In this document: in pieces, positions 43,474 to 52,623 of the stretch
How the letters are laid out: each line of letters starts with the position of its first letter
How positions within the stretch are numbered: the stretch's first letter is position 1
DNA from: Pyruvatibacter sp. HU-CL02332
Lineage (GTDB): Bacteria > Pseudomonadota > Alphaproteobacteria > CGMCC-115125
Length of the DNA: 64,000 nucleotides
Assembly: GCF_040362765.1 (NCBI RefSeq)
Contig: NZ_BAABWK010000002.1
Span: 310,001-374,000, forward strand
Direction of reading: 5' to 3'
Notes under the pieces: model-generated
The model's input: the letters and a program-made list of their open reading frames with translations, nothing else
Database searches by the model: none
Told to the model about the DNA's origin: nothing
Position numbers and translations under genes: made by a program

Positions 43474-45590
43474 CGGATCGCTTCGTCGCGCTCAAACAGA
43501 TAGAGCAGCACGCGCAACGCGGCACCGCGTTCTGTCTCAAGTTCGGGGTCCTTGTTGAGGATGAGCTCCACATCATCTCTGGCAGCAGCAATGAGGTCCG
43601 CATGGGCTTCCAGAGAGGCCAGTCGGAATTGAGGCAGCCCGGACTGACGTGTTCCCAGAACTTCGCCAGCGCCGCGCAGGATCAGGTCTTCTTCCGCGAT
43701 GACAAATCCGTCTTCAGTATCGCGCAGGGTGGCGATGCGTTTCTTGGCCATCTCTCCCAAAGGCGTCTTGTAGAGCAGCAGGCAGCTTGATGCGGCAGAC
43801 CCACGGCCGACACGGCCCCGCAGCTGGTGGAGCTGGGCGAGGCCAAAACGTTCCGCATGTTCAATCACCATGATCGAGGCATTGGGCACATCGACGCCGA
43901 CTTCGATCACGGTTGTGGCCACTAGAATATCGATCTCACCTGCCTGAAACGCGGTCATGACCTCTTCGCGTTCCGGGCCTTTCATGCGGCCATGGACCAT
44001 GCCGACCCGCGCACCGAGCGACGCCTTGAGGCCGGCATAGCGTTCTTCTGCGGCAGCAACGTCCAGCACATCGGATTCTTCGACGAGGGGGCATACCCAA
44101 TAGACCTGGCGGCCCTCGCTGATGGCGCGGCCAAGGCCGGACGTGACTTCATCCATACGTTCAAGCGGCAGGGCACGCGTCGCGATGGGTTTGCGGCCCG
44201 CGGGTTTTTCCGTCAGGCGGGAGACGTCCATGTCGCCATAGGCTGTGAGCTGAAGGGTGCGGGGTATCGGTGTCGCCGTCATCACCAGCACATCCGTTCC
44301 GGCCACGCCCTTGGACGACAGTTCCATGCGTTCGCGAACGCCGAAGCGATGCTGCTCATCCACCACCGCAACGGCCAGGTCCTTGAACGCCACGCTTCCC
44401 TGAAAGAGAGCGTGGGTGCCCACGAGGATGTCTATGTCTCCGGCTTCAGCTGCAGCCACAATGGCGTCGCGCGCCTTGCCCTTGTCACGTCCGGTCAGCA
44501 CGGCCATGCGGATGCCCGCTGCTTCGCAAAGTGGCTCAAGTGTCTTGGCATGCTGGCGAGCGAGGATTTCGGTTGGCGCCATCAAGGCCGCCTGTGCGCC
44601 TGCTTCAACGGCCACCAGCATGGCCATGAGCGCCACCATGGTTTTGCCCGAGCCAACGTCACCCTGCAGCAATCGCAGCATCCGGTAGGGCTCTTTGAGG
44701 TCTGACTCGATTTCCGCCACGGCCACACGCTGGCCACGGGTAAGCTCGAAGGGGAGGGCATCTTCAACCCTGCGCCGCAATGTCCCGTCACCGGACAGCG
44801 GCCGGCCACGGCTGCGCTTCATTCGGGCACGCACCAGCGCCAGCGCCAACTGGTTGGCCAGCATCTCGTCATAGGCCAGGCGCGCACGCGCAGGGTGACG
44901 CGGATTAACTGACTCGGGACTGTCTGGTTGATGGACCGCCTTAACCGCCTCATGCCAATGGGGATATTTCTGCTGTCGCGCCCAGGCTGCATCCATCCAC
45001 TCAGGCAATTCCGGCACTCGCTCCAGGCCTGCCAGAATGGCCTTGGTCAGCACCTTGCCGGAGAGGCCTGCGGTCAACGGATAGACCGGCTCATAGGGCG
45101 GCAGCTTTGCCGCATCTTCCAGCGTCAGCATGTGGTCAGGATGGGTCATCTGTATCTGACCGCCATAGGCCTCGACCTCGCCGGAGATGACGCGTTTTTC
45201 GCCTTCCGGCAGCGTGCGGCGCAGATAGTCTTCGCGGGCATGAAAGAAAGTGAGGGTGATTTCACCGGTCTCATCCGTACACGGAATCCGGTAGGGCGCA
45301 CGACTGCCGCGCGGCGGCGCGTTATGCGGCCCGATCGTGACCTCAAGAGTGGCAATCACGCCGGGCTGCGCGTCAATGATGTGCGGACGGTTGCGGCGAT
45401 CAATCAGCCCGACCGGCAGGTGCCATAGCAGGTCCACGACCTTGGGACCGGTCAGCTTTTCCAGCAGTTTTTGCAGGCGCGGGCCGATACCGGGCAGCTT
45501 GACGGCGTCCGCGAACAGCGGAAACAGCGCCTCGGGGCGGCCCTTGGGGGGCACGGCTTTGGCGTTTGATGTGGTGGACGGCGGGGTCAT
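43455..45590 (-). CDS. recG: ATP-dependent DNA helicase RecG
   Basis: 711 residues. N-terminal wedge/OB domain (GIGPRLQKLLEKL, then TLEVTIGPHNAPPRG...YRIPCTDETGEITLTFF), Walker A GDVGSGKT with Lys316, Walker B VVDEQHRFG, TATPIPRT, and the helicase C motif ATTVIEVGVDVPNA with QLRGRVGRG. RecG regresses stalled replication forks. The C-terminus ends RYLRAG. The order DUF502-recG (convergent here) then sdhE-mfd is typical of Alphaproteobacteria. It lies about 100 bases downstream of an unrelated hydrolase gene. Confidence 0.97.
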   Translation of the reverse strand: MTPPSTTSNAKAVPPKGRPEALFPLFADAVKLPGIGPRLQKLLEKLTGPKVVDLLWHLPVGLIDRRNRPHIIDAQPGVIATLEVTIGPHNAPPRGSRAPYRIPCTDETGEITLTFFHAREDYLRRTLPEGEKRVISGEVEAYGGQIQMTHPDHMLTLEDAAKLPPYEPVYPLTAGLSGKVLTKAILAGLERVPELPEWMDAAWARQQKYPHWHEAVKAVHQPDSPESVNPRHPARARLAYDEMLANQLALALVRARMKRSRGRPLSGDGTLRRRVEDALPFELTRGQRVAVAEIESDLKEPYRMLRLLQGDVGSGKTMVALMAMLVAVEAGAQAALMAPTEILARQHAKTLEPLCEAAGIRMAVLTGRDKGKARDAIVAAAEAGDIDILVGTHALFQGSVAFKDLAVAVVDEQHRFGVRERMELSSKGVAGTDVLVMTATPIPRTLQLTAYGDMDVSRLTEKPAGRKPIATRALPLERMDEVTSGLGRAISEGRQVYWVCPLVEESDVLDVAAAEERYAGLKASLGARVGMVHGRMKGPEREEVMTAFQAGEIDILVATTVIEVGVDVPNASIMVIEHAERFGLAQLHQLRGRVGRGSAASSCLLLYKTPLGEMAKKRIATLRDTEDGFVIAEEDLILRGAGEVLGTRQSGLPQFRLASLEAHADLIAAARDDVELILNKDPELETERGAALRVLLYLFERDEAIRYLRAG

Positions 45591-45691
45591 GGATCATCAT
45601 TTAGCATGATCCCCGAGGGCCTGTCCGCCCATCGCTCGCTTATCAAGGCAGATAAAACCAGCGGACACTGTTGGGCCGAACGCCCACCGCC

Positions 45692-46573
45692 CTAAAGATG
45701 GCTGATCAGTTTTTGAATGATCTCATCTTTGAAATTCAGCACGATGGAGAAGTGACCGTCATCTTCTGTAAAGGTGGCTTCGATGTCCGGCACCCGCGCG
45801 GCGTAGTACCGGCCGATGGATGAGGGCACGACCGTGTCTGCATGGCCGTGCCACAAATAGGTCGGCACCTGTATCTCGGAGATGCGCCAGCCCCAGGGGC
45901 TGCCATAGATGCGGCTGTCACTCGACATGCCGGCAACACCGCTGCCGATCGCTTCCCGCCAGCTGGCCAGCATCAGGCGGCTCATGTCGCTTTTCATGAG
46001 ATCTTTGTCGGCTTCGGCCCGCGGCTGCTTGGCCCGATAGGCAGCAGCGCGACGCATCCAGTTGTCATCCATCACAATGGCGCGCCCGATGCCAAACAGC
46101 GCCTGGCGGGCAATGGGACGACGGGCGAGGTTGGTTAGCATCTTCAGCCGCCCCTGGCTCATGCCGGGCGCTTCTGGTGGTCCCAGTGGGCAGACGAGTG
46201 CTGCCGCCACCACGCGGTCCGGCAGCCAATGGGCGCAGGCGGCGGCATAAGGTCCACCGCCTGACACGCCCATGACGGCAAACCTGTCTATGCCCAGATG
46301 GTCCGCCAGCGCGGCAACATCCTTTGGAAAATCCGCCAGCTTGCGGCGGCGCTTGGGGCTTGAAAGGCCATAGCCCGGGCGATCAATGCCAATCAGCCGT
46401 GCGCCCTCGATGGTCAGAAAAGAGGCCTCAAGCCGCGACCCGGGAAAGCCATGCAGATAGAAGACAGGCGGCAGGGTCTGGTCGCCGGTATCGGAATAGC
46501 CAAGTTTACGGCCATCGGGCAGAGGAGCGGTCAGCCGGGCATTCTGGCTCTTGATCGTCTCGAAGGCGTTCAT
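45692..46573 (-). CDS. Alpha/beta hydrolase
   Basis: 293 residues. PVFYLHGFPGSRLEASF gives the oxyanion site, MGVSGGGPYAAACAHWLPDRV the nucleophile elbow (Ser near 100), and the late TYLWHGHADTVVPSS and DDGHFSIVL the acid and His. The pattern is of the epoxide hydrolase/haloperoxidase class; no substrate is predicted. It is divergent from sdhE across 120 bases that contain a 20-base-period direct repeat touching its start codon. Confidence 0.87.
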   Translation of the reverse strand: MNAFETIKSQNARLTAPLPDGRKLGYSDTGDQTLPPVFYLHGFPGSRLEASFLTIEGARLIGIDRPGYGLSSPKRRRKLADFPKDVAALADHLGIDRFAVMGVSGGGPYAAACAHWLPDRVVAAALVCPLGPPEAPGMSQGRLKMLTNLARRPIARQALFGIGRAIVMDDNWMRRAAAYRAKQPRAEADKDLMKSDMSRLMLASWREAIGSGVAGMSSDSRIYGSPWGWRISEIQVPTYLWHGHADTVVPSSIGRYYAARVPDIEATFTEDDGHFSIVLNFKDEIIQKLISHL

Positions 46574-46606
46574 TTAGCGGGTATTTCCAGCGTTTAGCGG
46601 TCATTT
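46573..46606. repeat. Two-copy direct repeat with 20-base period
   Basis: TTTAGCGGnnATTT occurs at 46573-46586 and again at 46593-46606, exactly 20 bases apart, in the divergent promoter of the hydrolase gene and sdhE. Two copies on the same face of the helix suggest a tandem protein-binding site. Confidence 0.5.
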
Positions 46607-46693
46607 GACGGACAAGCGGGTGGCGAGATTGTGTGGGCGATATAGCTATCAGGGGGCTGACTTACAGCCCCTCAACAAGGTATATCGCACGCC

Positions 46694-47005
46694 ATGACCG
46701 ACAACACGCCTTCATATGAGTCTTCAAACCTCGACGACGACGCCCGTCGCCGCCGGATCAAGTTCCGTGCGTGGCACCGTGGCATCAAGGAGAATGACCT
46801 TATCCTTGGGACATTCGCTGACGCCTACGTCGAAGAATTGACCACGGATGACCTCACGGATTTCGAGCGGCTCATGGAAGCGCCGGATCAGGACGTCTAT
46901 GGGTGGATATCGAACACCAAGCCTGTTCCTGACGAATACAAGACCAATCTGATGACGCGGCTCCAGTCTCACATCGTGCCACAACGCACACGGCTTGAAC
47001 GCTAG
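46694..47005 (+). CDS. sdhE: Succinate dehydrogenase assembly factor (FAD assembly)
   Basis: 103 residues. The RRRIKFRAWHRGIKENDLILGTFAD segment contains the family RGxxE motif (RGIKE), which assists covalent FAD attachment to SdhA. LMEAPDQDVYGWI matches the second conserved helix (fam. DUF339). It is 12 bases upstream of mfd, a conserved alphaproteobacterial pair with no known functional link. Confidence 0.94.
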   Translation: MTDNTPSYESSNLDDDARRRRIKFRAWHRGIKENDLILGTFADAYVEELTTDDLTDFERLMEAPDQDVYGWISNTKPVPDEYKTNLMTRLQSHIVPQRTRLER

Positions 47006-47017
47006 ACGGACGATCCG

Positions 47018-50000
47018 ATGAATTCCTCCCTCACACACGCACCGGGCCATGGGACGGCGGCGGACGGACAGTTCGTCTCTGCTGCCGGACGCCTTACCAC
47101 GGGCGGTGTGCCGGAGGGCTTTGATGCCATCGCCCTAAGCGATCTGGCGCGGGCGCGTGGCGAGCTCGTTGTGCACATCGCCCGCGATGAACCACGGCTT
47201 GCGCGGCTGAAGGAAGCGTTGCGCTTTTTTGCGCCGGACCTGCCGGTTATCGAGCTGCCGGGGTGGGACTGTCTGCCCTATGACCGCGTCTCGCCAAACA
47301 GCGATGTGATTGCGCGGCGCATGGCGGCACTTGCAGAGCTTGCCGGGCGTAACGAGACTTCCGGTCCGGCTGTTCTGATTGCGACAGTGAACGCCACGCT
47401 CCAGCGCATGCCGTCACGCAGCACCATGGCACAATCAAGCTGGCGCGCGGAGCAGGGCGACCGTATCGACCTGGACGCCTTGTTGGCCTATCTGGGCCGT
47501 GACGGATATCTGCGCTCAGGCACGGTGCGTGAACAGGGCGAGTTTGCCGTTCGCGGCGGCATCGTGGACATCTTCCCGCCTGGCTTTGAAGAGCCGGTCC
47601 GTCTTGATCTGTTCGGCGATACGCTTGAAGGCGTGCGCTCTTTTGATCCCGAGACACAGCTGACAACCGGCAAACTTGATCGCGTCGAGCTGGTGCCCGC
47701 CACAGAAATTCTCCTCGACGAAGAAACCACCCGGCGGTTCCGTGCCGGCTACGTCCAAAACTTCGGCACGGTTACCGGCGAGGACCCGCTTTACGAAGCG
47801 GTCAGTGAAGGACGTCGTCATCAGGGCATGGAGCATTGGCTGCCGCTCTTCCACGAAGAAATGGCCACCCTGTTTGACTATGCCGGGCCCAGCACGGTCA
47901 TTACGCTTGATCCTCTGACGGAAGAAGCCGCTGGCGAACGCCGCGAGATGATTGATGACTACTACGCGGCCCGCACCGAGGACGCTGATGTCAGCCAATC
48001 GGTGGCCAAGGCTTCGAAGAAGAAGAAAAATGCTGGTGCTGCCGGGTTTGACGCACCGGCCTATCGCCCCATGCCGCCGGACTCGCTCTATCTGACAATG
48101 GACGAGTTGAAGGCGACACTTGGGGAACATCCAACCCGTGCGCTTTCCCATTTCGATGTGCCTGATGGTCCTGATGCCCTGGACATGGGCGCGCGGCCGG
48201 GTCGTGACTTTGCGCCTGAGCGCAAAGCAGAAAACGCAAACGTCTTTGACGCGCTACGCGGACATATCAATTCGCTGAAGAAAAACAGTAAGCGCGTGGT
48301 TCTGGCTGCCTGGTCAGACGGGTCTGCTGAACGCATGAGCCACGTGCTTGGCGAGCATGGCATTCAACCGGTTGTCATTGCGGATGACTGGAAGGACGCG
48401 CAAAGCCTGCCAGCGTCAACCGTCGCTCTGGTCGTCCTTGGCCTTGAGACAGGCTTTGAGACACCAACAACCGCCATCATTGCGGAGCAGGACATTCTGG
48501 GAGACCGGCTTGTCCGCACGCGCAAGGCACGCCGTGCGCAGAACTTCCTGTCCGAGGTATCAAGCCTCAGTCAGGGCGACTTCGTGGTGCACGTGGACCA
48601 TGGCATCGGCCAGTTCACCAGCCTTGAAACCATCGAAGTGCAGGGCGCACCTCATGACTGCCTGCTGATTGTCTATGCGGGCAATGACAAGCTCTATCTG
48701 CCGGTAGAAAACATCGAGCTTCTGTCGCGCTACGGGTCGGATGACACGGAAGTGCAGTTGGACAAGCTTGGCGGCGGCGCCTGGCAGGCCCGCAAGTCCA
48801 AGATGAAGGAGCGCATCCGCGAGATTGCGAACCAACTCATCGCTGTCGCTGCCGCCCGGGCGCTCAAGACCGCGGAACCTGCCGTCCCCGCGCCGGGTCT
48901 CTATGACGAGTTCTCCTCACGCTTCCCCTATGAGGAAACCGAAGACCAGCAGAACGCCATCGGTGATGTTATTTCTGATCTTGCCGAGTCCAAACCAATG
49001 GATCGCCTGGTGTGTGGCGATGTGGGCTTCGGGAAGACCGAAGTTGCGTTGCGTGCAGCCTTTGCTGCTGCCATGTCCGGCAAGCAGGTAGCGGTCGTCG
49101 TGCCCACGACCTTGCTGGCCCGCCAGCACACCAAGACCTTTACTGAGCGCTTTGCGGGCTGGCCGCTCAAGGTTGCGCAGCTGTCCCGTATGGTCACCGC
49201 GAAACAGGCGGATGAAACCCGCGAAGCCATGGCGTCCGGGGATTTGGATATTGTGGTTGGCACCCACGCGCTGCTGGCAAAGTCGATCAAGTTCAAGGAT
49301 CTGGGCCTGCTGATCGTTGATGAAGAGCAGCGCTTTGGCGTGACCCACAAGGAACAACTCAAGCAGCTCAAGGCCGACGTGCATGTGCTGACGCTGACCG
49401 CAACGCCGATCCCGCGCACCCTGCAGCTGGCGCTCACCGGCGTGCGCGAACTCTCTTTGATTACGACGCCGCCGGTGGACCGGCTGGCAGTTCGTACCTT
49501 TGTCACGCCGTTTGACCCGGTGGTCATTCGTGAAGCTTTGCTGCGCGAGCGGTATCGCGGTGGACAGAGCTTCTATGTGTGCCCGCGGATCTCAGACCTG
49601 GCGGATGCGGAAGCTTTCCTCAAGGAATATGTGCCGGAAGTAAAATCCGTTGTGGCCCATGGCCAGATGCCACCGGGCGAGCTCGATGACATCATGAATG
49701 CGTTCTATGACGGCAAGTATGATGTGCTGCTGTCGACGACGATCGTGGAGAGCGGTCTCGACATTCCCACGGCCAACACCATGGTGGTGCACCGGGCGGA
49801 CCGGTTTGGTCTGGCGCAGCTCTATCAGCTGCGCGGCCGGGTCGGGCGCTCGAAGGCGCGTGCGTTTGCCTATTTGACGGTCCCGCCAAACCGCACCCTG
49901 ACCGTCAACGCCGAGAAACGCCTGAAGGTTCTCCAGTCACTGGACTCGTTGGGTGCCGGTTTCAATCTGGCAAGCCATGACCTTGATATCCGCGGTGCCG

Positions 50001-50587
50001 GCAACCTGCTGGGAGACGAGCAGTCCGGACACATTCGTGAAGTCGGCTACGAGCTGTATCAGCACATGCTGGAAGAAGCGGTGGCGCAGGCGCGGGCAGG
50101 GGGCCTCGACAAGGAAGAGGGCGAATGGTCACCCCAGATCAGTGTCGGCACGGCGGTTCTTATACCGGACACCTATGTGGCTGATCTTGACGTGCGCATG
50201 AGCCTTTATCGCCGTCTGGCATCCCTTGAAGAGCATCAGGAAATTGAAGGCTTTGCCGCTGAGCTTATTGACCGCTTCGGGCATCTGCCGGGCGAGGTGA
50301 AGCATCTGCTTGAGATCGTTGAGATCAAGCGCCTGTGCCGAGCGGCCAATGTGGAGAAGATTGACGCGGGTCCCAAGGGCTGCGTCATCAGTCTTCGCAA
50401 CAATGAGTTTGCGAACCCGGCAGGCCTTGTTCAGTTCATCAATCGCGCCCGTGGGGACGCCAAGCTGCGGCCCGACCACAAGATTGTAGTGAAGCACAAC
50501 TGGCCGGACGCGGAAGACCGCCTCAAGGGCACCCGTGCCGTCATGGAAGAACTGGCAACGCTCGCAGAGGGTGGCTCGGGGGCCTAG
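47018..50587 (+). CDS. mfd: Transcription-repair coupling factor
   Basis: 1189 residues, usual length. N-terminal UvrB-homology region (LPVIELPGWDCLPYDRVSPN), a Lys/Ala-rich spacer (ASKKKKNAGAAG near 328), the RNA polymerase-interaction domain with FVVHVDHGIGQF, and the RecG-like motor: Walker A GDVGFGKTE at 667-675, IVDEEQRFG, TATPIPRTLQL, STTIVESGLDIP and QLRGRVGRSK. The C-terminal TRCF domain (ADLDVRMSLYRRLASLE...DRFGHLPGEVKHLLE) is complete. It removes RNA polymerase stalled at lesions and recruits UvrA. Confidence 0.97.
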   Translation: MNSSLTHAPGHGTAADGQFVSAAGRLTTGGVPEGFDAIALSDLARARGELVVHIARDEPRLARLKEALRFFAPDLPVIELPGWDCLPYDRVSPNSDVIARRMAALAELAGRNETSGPAVLIATVNATLQRMPSRSTMAQSSWRAEQGDRIDLDALLAYLGRDGYLRSGTVREQGEFAVRGGIVDIFPPGFEEPVRLDLFGDTLEGVRSFDPETQLTTGKLDRVELVPATEILLDEETTRRFRAGYVQNFGTVTGEDPLYEAVSEGRRHQGMEHWLPLFHEEMATLFDYAGPSTVITLDPLTEEAAGERREMIDDYYAARTEDADVSQSVAKASKKKKNAGAAGFDAPAYRPMPPDSLYLTMDELKATLGEHPTRALSHFDVPDGPDALDMGARPGRDFAPERKAENANVFDALRGHINSLKKNSKRVVLAAWSDGSAERMSHVLGEHGIQPVVIADDWKDAQSLPASTVALVVLGLETGFETPTTAIIAEQDILGDRLVRTRKARRAQNFLSEVSSLSQGDFVVHVDHGIGQFTSLETIEVQGAPHDCLLIVYAGNDKLYLPVENIELLSRYGSDDTEVQLDKLGGGAWQARKSKMKERIREIANQLIAVAAARALKTAEPAVPAPGLYDEFSSRFPYEETEDQQNAIGDVISDLAESKPMDRLVCGDVGFGKTEVALRAAFAAAMSGKQVAVVVPTTLLARQHTKTFTERFAGWPLKVAQLSRMVTAKQADETREAMASGDLDIVVGTHALLAKSIKFKDLGLLIVDEEQRFGVTHKEQLKQLKADVHVLTLTATPIPRTLQLALTGVRELSLITTPPVDRLAVRTFVTPFDPVVIREALLRERYRGGQSFYVCPRISDLADAEAFLKEYVPEVKSVVAHGQMPPGELDDIMNAFYDGKYDVLLSTTIVESGLDIPTANTMVVHRADRFGLAQLYQLRGRVGRSKARAFAYLTVPPNRTLTVNAEKRLKVLQSLDSLGAGFNLASHDLDIRGAGNLLGDEQSGHIREVGYELYQHMLEEAVAQARAGGLDKEEGEWSPQISVGTAVLIPDTYVADLDVRMSLYRRLASLEEHQEIEGFAAELIDRFGHLPGEVKHLLEIVEIKRLCRAANVEKIDAGPKGCVISLRNNEFANPAGLVQFINRARGDAKLRPDHKIVVKHNWPDAEDRLKGTRAVMEELATLAEGGSGA

Positions 50588-50601
50588 TTGCTATCGGGGC
50601 G

Positions 50602-51246
50602 CTATTGGGCAGCCTGCTCGCTGAGCTTCGCCTGCACCTTGTCGATGGCCCGCAAATAGCCTTCGGTTTCCTGCGCGCCAACCACCGCAAACTTGCCTTC
50701 AAACAGGAAGGTGGGAACGCCGGAGATGCCCATTTCACGGGCCTGATTGGCTTCGTTGGCGACGAGGTCCGCATCCTTGTTGTGAAGCAGCAGATAGGCC
50801 ACCAGCTCATGGTCCATGCCTGCTTCCTTGGCGGCATCGACCAGAACCTTACGGTCACCAATGTCCTCGCCATCCTCGAAATAGCGACGGAACAGGATTT
50901 CAACGATCTCGTTTTGTGTCCCGGCACTTGCCCCCCACCGGATCAGCCGATGCGAATCAAATGTATTAGGCGAGCGCTGAATTTTGTCGAAAGCCAGGGT
51001 AATTCCAGCTTCGTCTGCCGCCTCTCGAATGACGTTGCCGACCTCCTTGGAGCGGTTCTTGCCAAACTTGGCTTCCATGTATTCGCGACGGTCCACGCCT
51101 TCAGCGGGGATCGTCGGGTCCAGCTGATAGGGGCGCCAGCGCAGGTCGATTTCAATGTCGGGGCGTTCAGCCTTTGCCATGTCGAAGCGGCGTTTGCCGA
51201 TGTAGCACCACGGGCAGACGGTGTCTGATACGACGTCAATGAACAT
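50602..51246 (-). CDS. DsbA family oxidoreductase (FrnE-like)
   Basis: 214 residues from the ATG at 51246 (GGAGG seven bases before). The N-terminal DVVSDTVCPWCYIGKRRFDMA has the CPWC active site, followed by the helical insert and VPTFLFEGKFAVVGAQ, the cis-proline region. FrnE-like proteins are cytosolic disulphide isomerases, related to 2-hydroxychromene-2-carboxylate isomerases. No signal peptide. It converges on mfd with a 14-base gap and diverges from the SDR gene. Confidence 0.92.
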   Translation of the reverse strand: MFIDVVSDTVCPWCYIGKRRFDMAKAERPDIEIDLRWRPYQLDPTIPAEGVDRREYMEAKFGKNRSKEVGNVIREAADEAGITLAFDKIQRSPNTFDSHRLIRWGASAGTQNEIVEILFRRYFEDGEDIGDRKVLVDAAKEAGMDHELVAYLLLHNKDADLVANEANQAREMGISGVPTFLFEGKFAVVGAQETEGYLRAIDKVQAKLSEQAAQ

Positions 51247-51410
51247 GAGATGGCCTCCCATTCAGCCAGAATTCGAAAATCTGTTTCGAGGTCATTATGG
51301 CCGCAAGCGGCACTCAGGCCAAATCACGCCCTGCTGAGCATGATGTTGACGCGGCGCGACGGATTTCTAGGATGCGGCTCCCTTGTTCGCAGCCATCCCG
51401 GAGCCTTCCA

Positions 51411-52175
51411 ATGACCGATGCCCATGTATTTGACCTGACAGGCAAGACAGCCCTCATCTCCGGCACTACTTCAGGGTTCGGGCGGCACATGGCCATCACG
51501 CTGGCCAAGGCGGGCGCCCATGTGGCCATTACGGGTCGGCGGGTTGAGCGGTTGGATGAGCTGAAGAAGGAAATTGAGGCCTTTGACGGGCGGGCATTGC
51601 CGATCGCTCTTGATGTGACCGACATGGACAGCATCAAGACCTGCATCGAGACCTGCGAAACGGAACTCGGCCCGTTGGACATTCTCGTCAACAATGCGGG
51701 CATGAACATCGACCAGATGGCCACGGATGTGACCGAGGACTCTTATGACACGGTGATGGATACCAACCTCAAAGGTTCATTCTTCATGGCGCAGGAAGCT
51801 GCGAAACGAATGATCGAGAAAGGTCGTCCCGGGCGCATCATCAACATCGCATCCATTGGCGGCCACACAGTTCTGCCCGGCTTGTCTGTCTACTGCATGT
51901 CAAAGGCATCCGTCCTGATGATGACCAAATCACTGGCACGCGAATGGGCGCGATACGACATCAATGTCAACGCCCTATGCCCGGGCTTCATCGAAACAGA
52001 GCTCAACGCACACTGGTTCGCCACCGAACCCGGCCAAAAGCAGGTGAAGGGGTACCCGCGGCGACGCCTGGGTGAAATTGCGGATCTGGATGGGGCTTTG
52101 TTGCTGATGGCGTCAGATCAAGGCCGGATCATCACTGGTACGTCACTAACCATTGATGACGGTCAATCGCTGTAG
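51411..52175 (+). CDS. Short-chain dehydrogenase/reductase
   Basis: 254 residues from the ATG at 51411 (GGAG 8 bases before); earlier in-frame starts are unlikely. Rossmann motif TALISGTTSGFGRHMA (about 14-29), NNAG, catalytic Ser in NIASIGG, and Tyr-x3-Lys in YCMSKASV (about 162-169). The C-terminus GTSLTIDDGQSL is typical of 3-oxoacyl-type and polyol SDRs. Substrate unknown; the neighbours do not give a hint. A structured intergenic stretch follows. Confidence 0.92.
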   Translation: MTDAHVFDLTGKTALISGTTSGFGRHMAITLAKAGAHVAITGRRVERLDELKKEIEAFDGRALPIALDVTDMDSIKTCIETCETELGPLDILVNNAGMNIDQMATDVTEDSYDTVMDTNLKGSFFMAQEAAKRMIEKGRPGRIINIASIGGHTVLPGLSVYCMSKASVLMMTKSLAREWARYDINVNALCPGFIETELNAHWFATEPGQKQVKGYPRRRLGEIADLDGALLLMASDQGRIITGTSLTIDDGQSL

Positions 52176-52623
52176 TTTCGCGTTGCATCTACCGGTTCCT
52201 AAGTGAGCCGTGCCGGATGGATGGAGAGAGGGGACAAGGTACTCCGGATAGTCCACCAGCACGGCTCAAAAGGATGCCTTCCTAGCGAAGACAGGACAAT
52301 TTACGGAGGCTGGCTCCTTCCGGATCACTGCAACTCGACTTTTTTCTGAAAAAATTCTTCTCGTGATACGTGCATTCCAAAAACGCGAGTTTGGCTTCAA
52401 AATCGAGAGATTCTTGGAATTTTCGGCCAAACCACTGCCTACAAGCGTGCTTTGCAGCCAATTGCTCGCTTAAGTAGTTCATACGGTTTTAACTCAACCT
52501 GTCACATTCTCTAAACCAGAAGTTGTCCTCTTGCCGGGGCAACGGTCAGGTTTGATGACTTGTTGCTGTTCGATACAGCGGTTTCATCGGACCTGATTCA
52601 CACCTTTCTGGACGGGGACCCAG
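52176..52623. other. Intergenic stretch with structured element and AT-rich segment
   Basis: 448 bases between the SDR and the chemoreceptor genes. TGAGCCGTGC (52204-52213) and GCACGGCTCA (52259-52268) pair perfectly around 45 bases in which GGAC (52232-52235) can pair with GTCC (52251-52254). The part 52310-52500 is richer in A and T than neighbouring DNA. A 66-codon frame at 52282-52482 (minus) lacks a ribosome site and conserved look and is not called. The chemoreceptor promoter should lie in 52500-52620. Confidence 0.55.
52204..52268. ncRNA. Possible structured RNA (long-range stem)
   Basis: A perfect 10-base closing stem with a purine-rich interior (GGATGGATGGAGAGAGGGG) and inner GGAC/GTCC pairing, 28 bases after the SDR stop. 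There is no T-run on either side for a terminator. It could be a small RNA, a 3' UTR element or a protein-binding site. I do not recognise a family; it does not match the 4.5S RNA apical loop. Confidence 0.3.

Noticed and set aside
52204-52268. Signal recognition particle RNA or other known small RNA
   Set aside because: The conserved SRP apical-loop sequence is absent; no known family recognised, so kept only as a possible structured RNA.
52282-52482. 66-codon minus-strand frame in the intergenic stretch
   Set aside because: No ribosome site and unusual composition; could not be supported as a gene.
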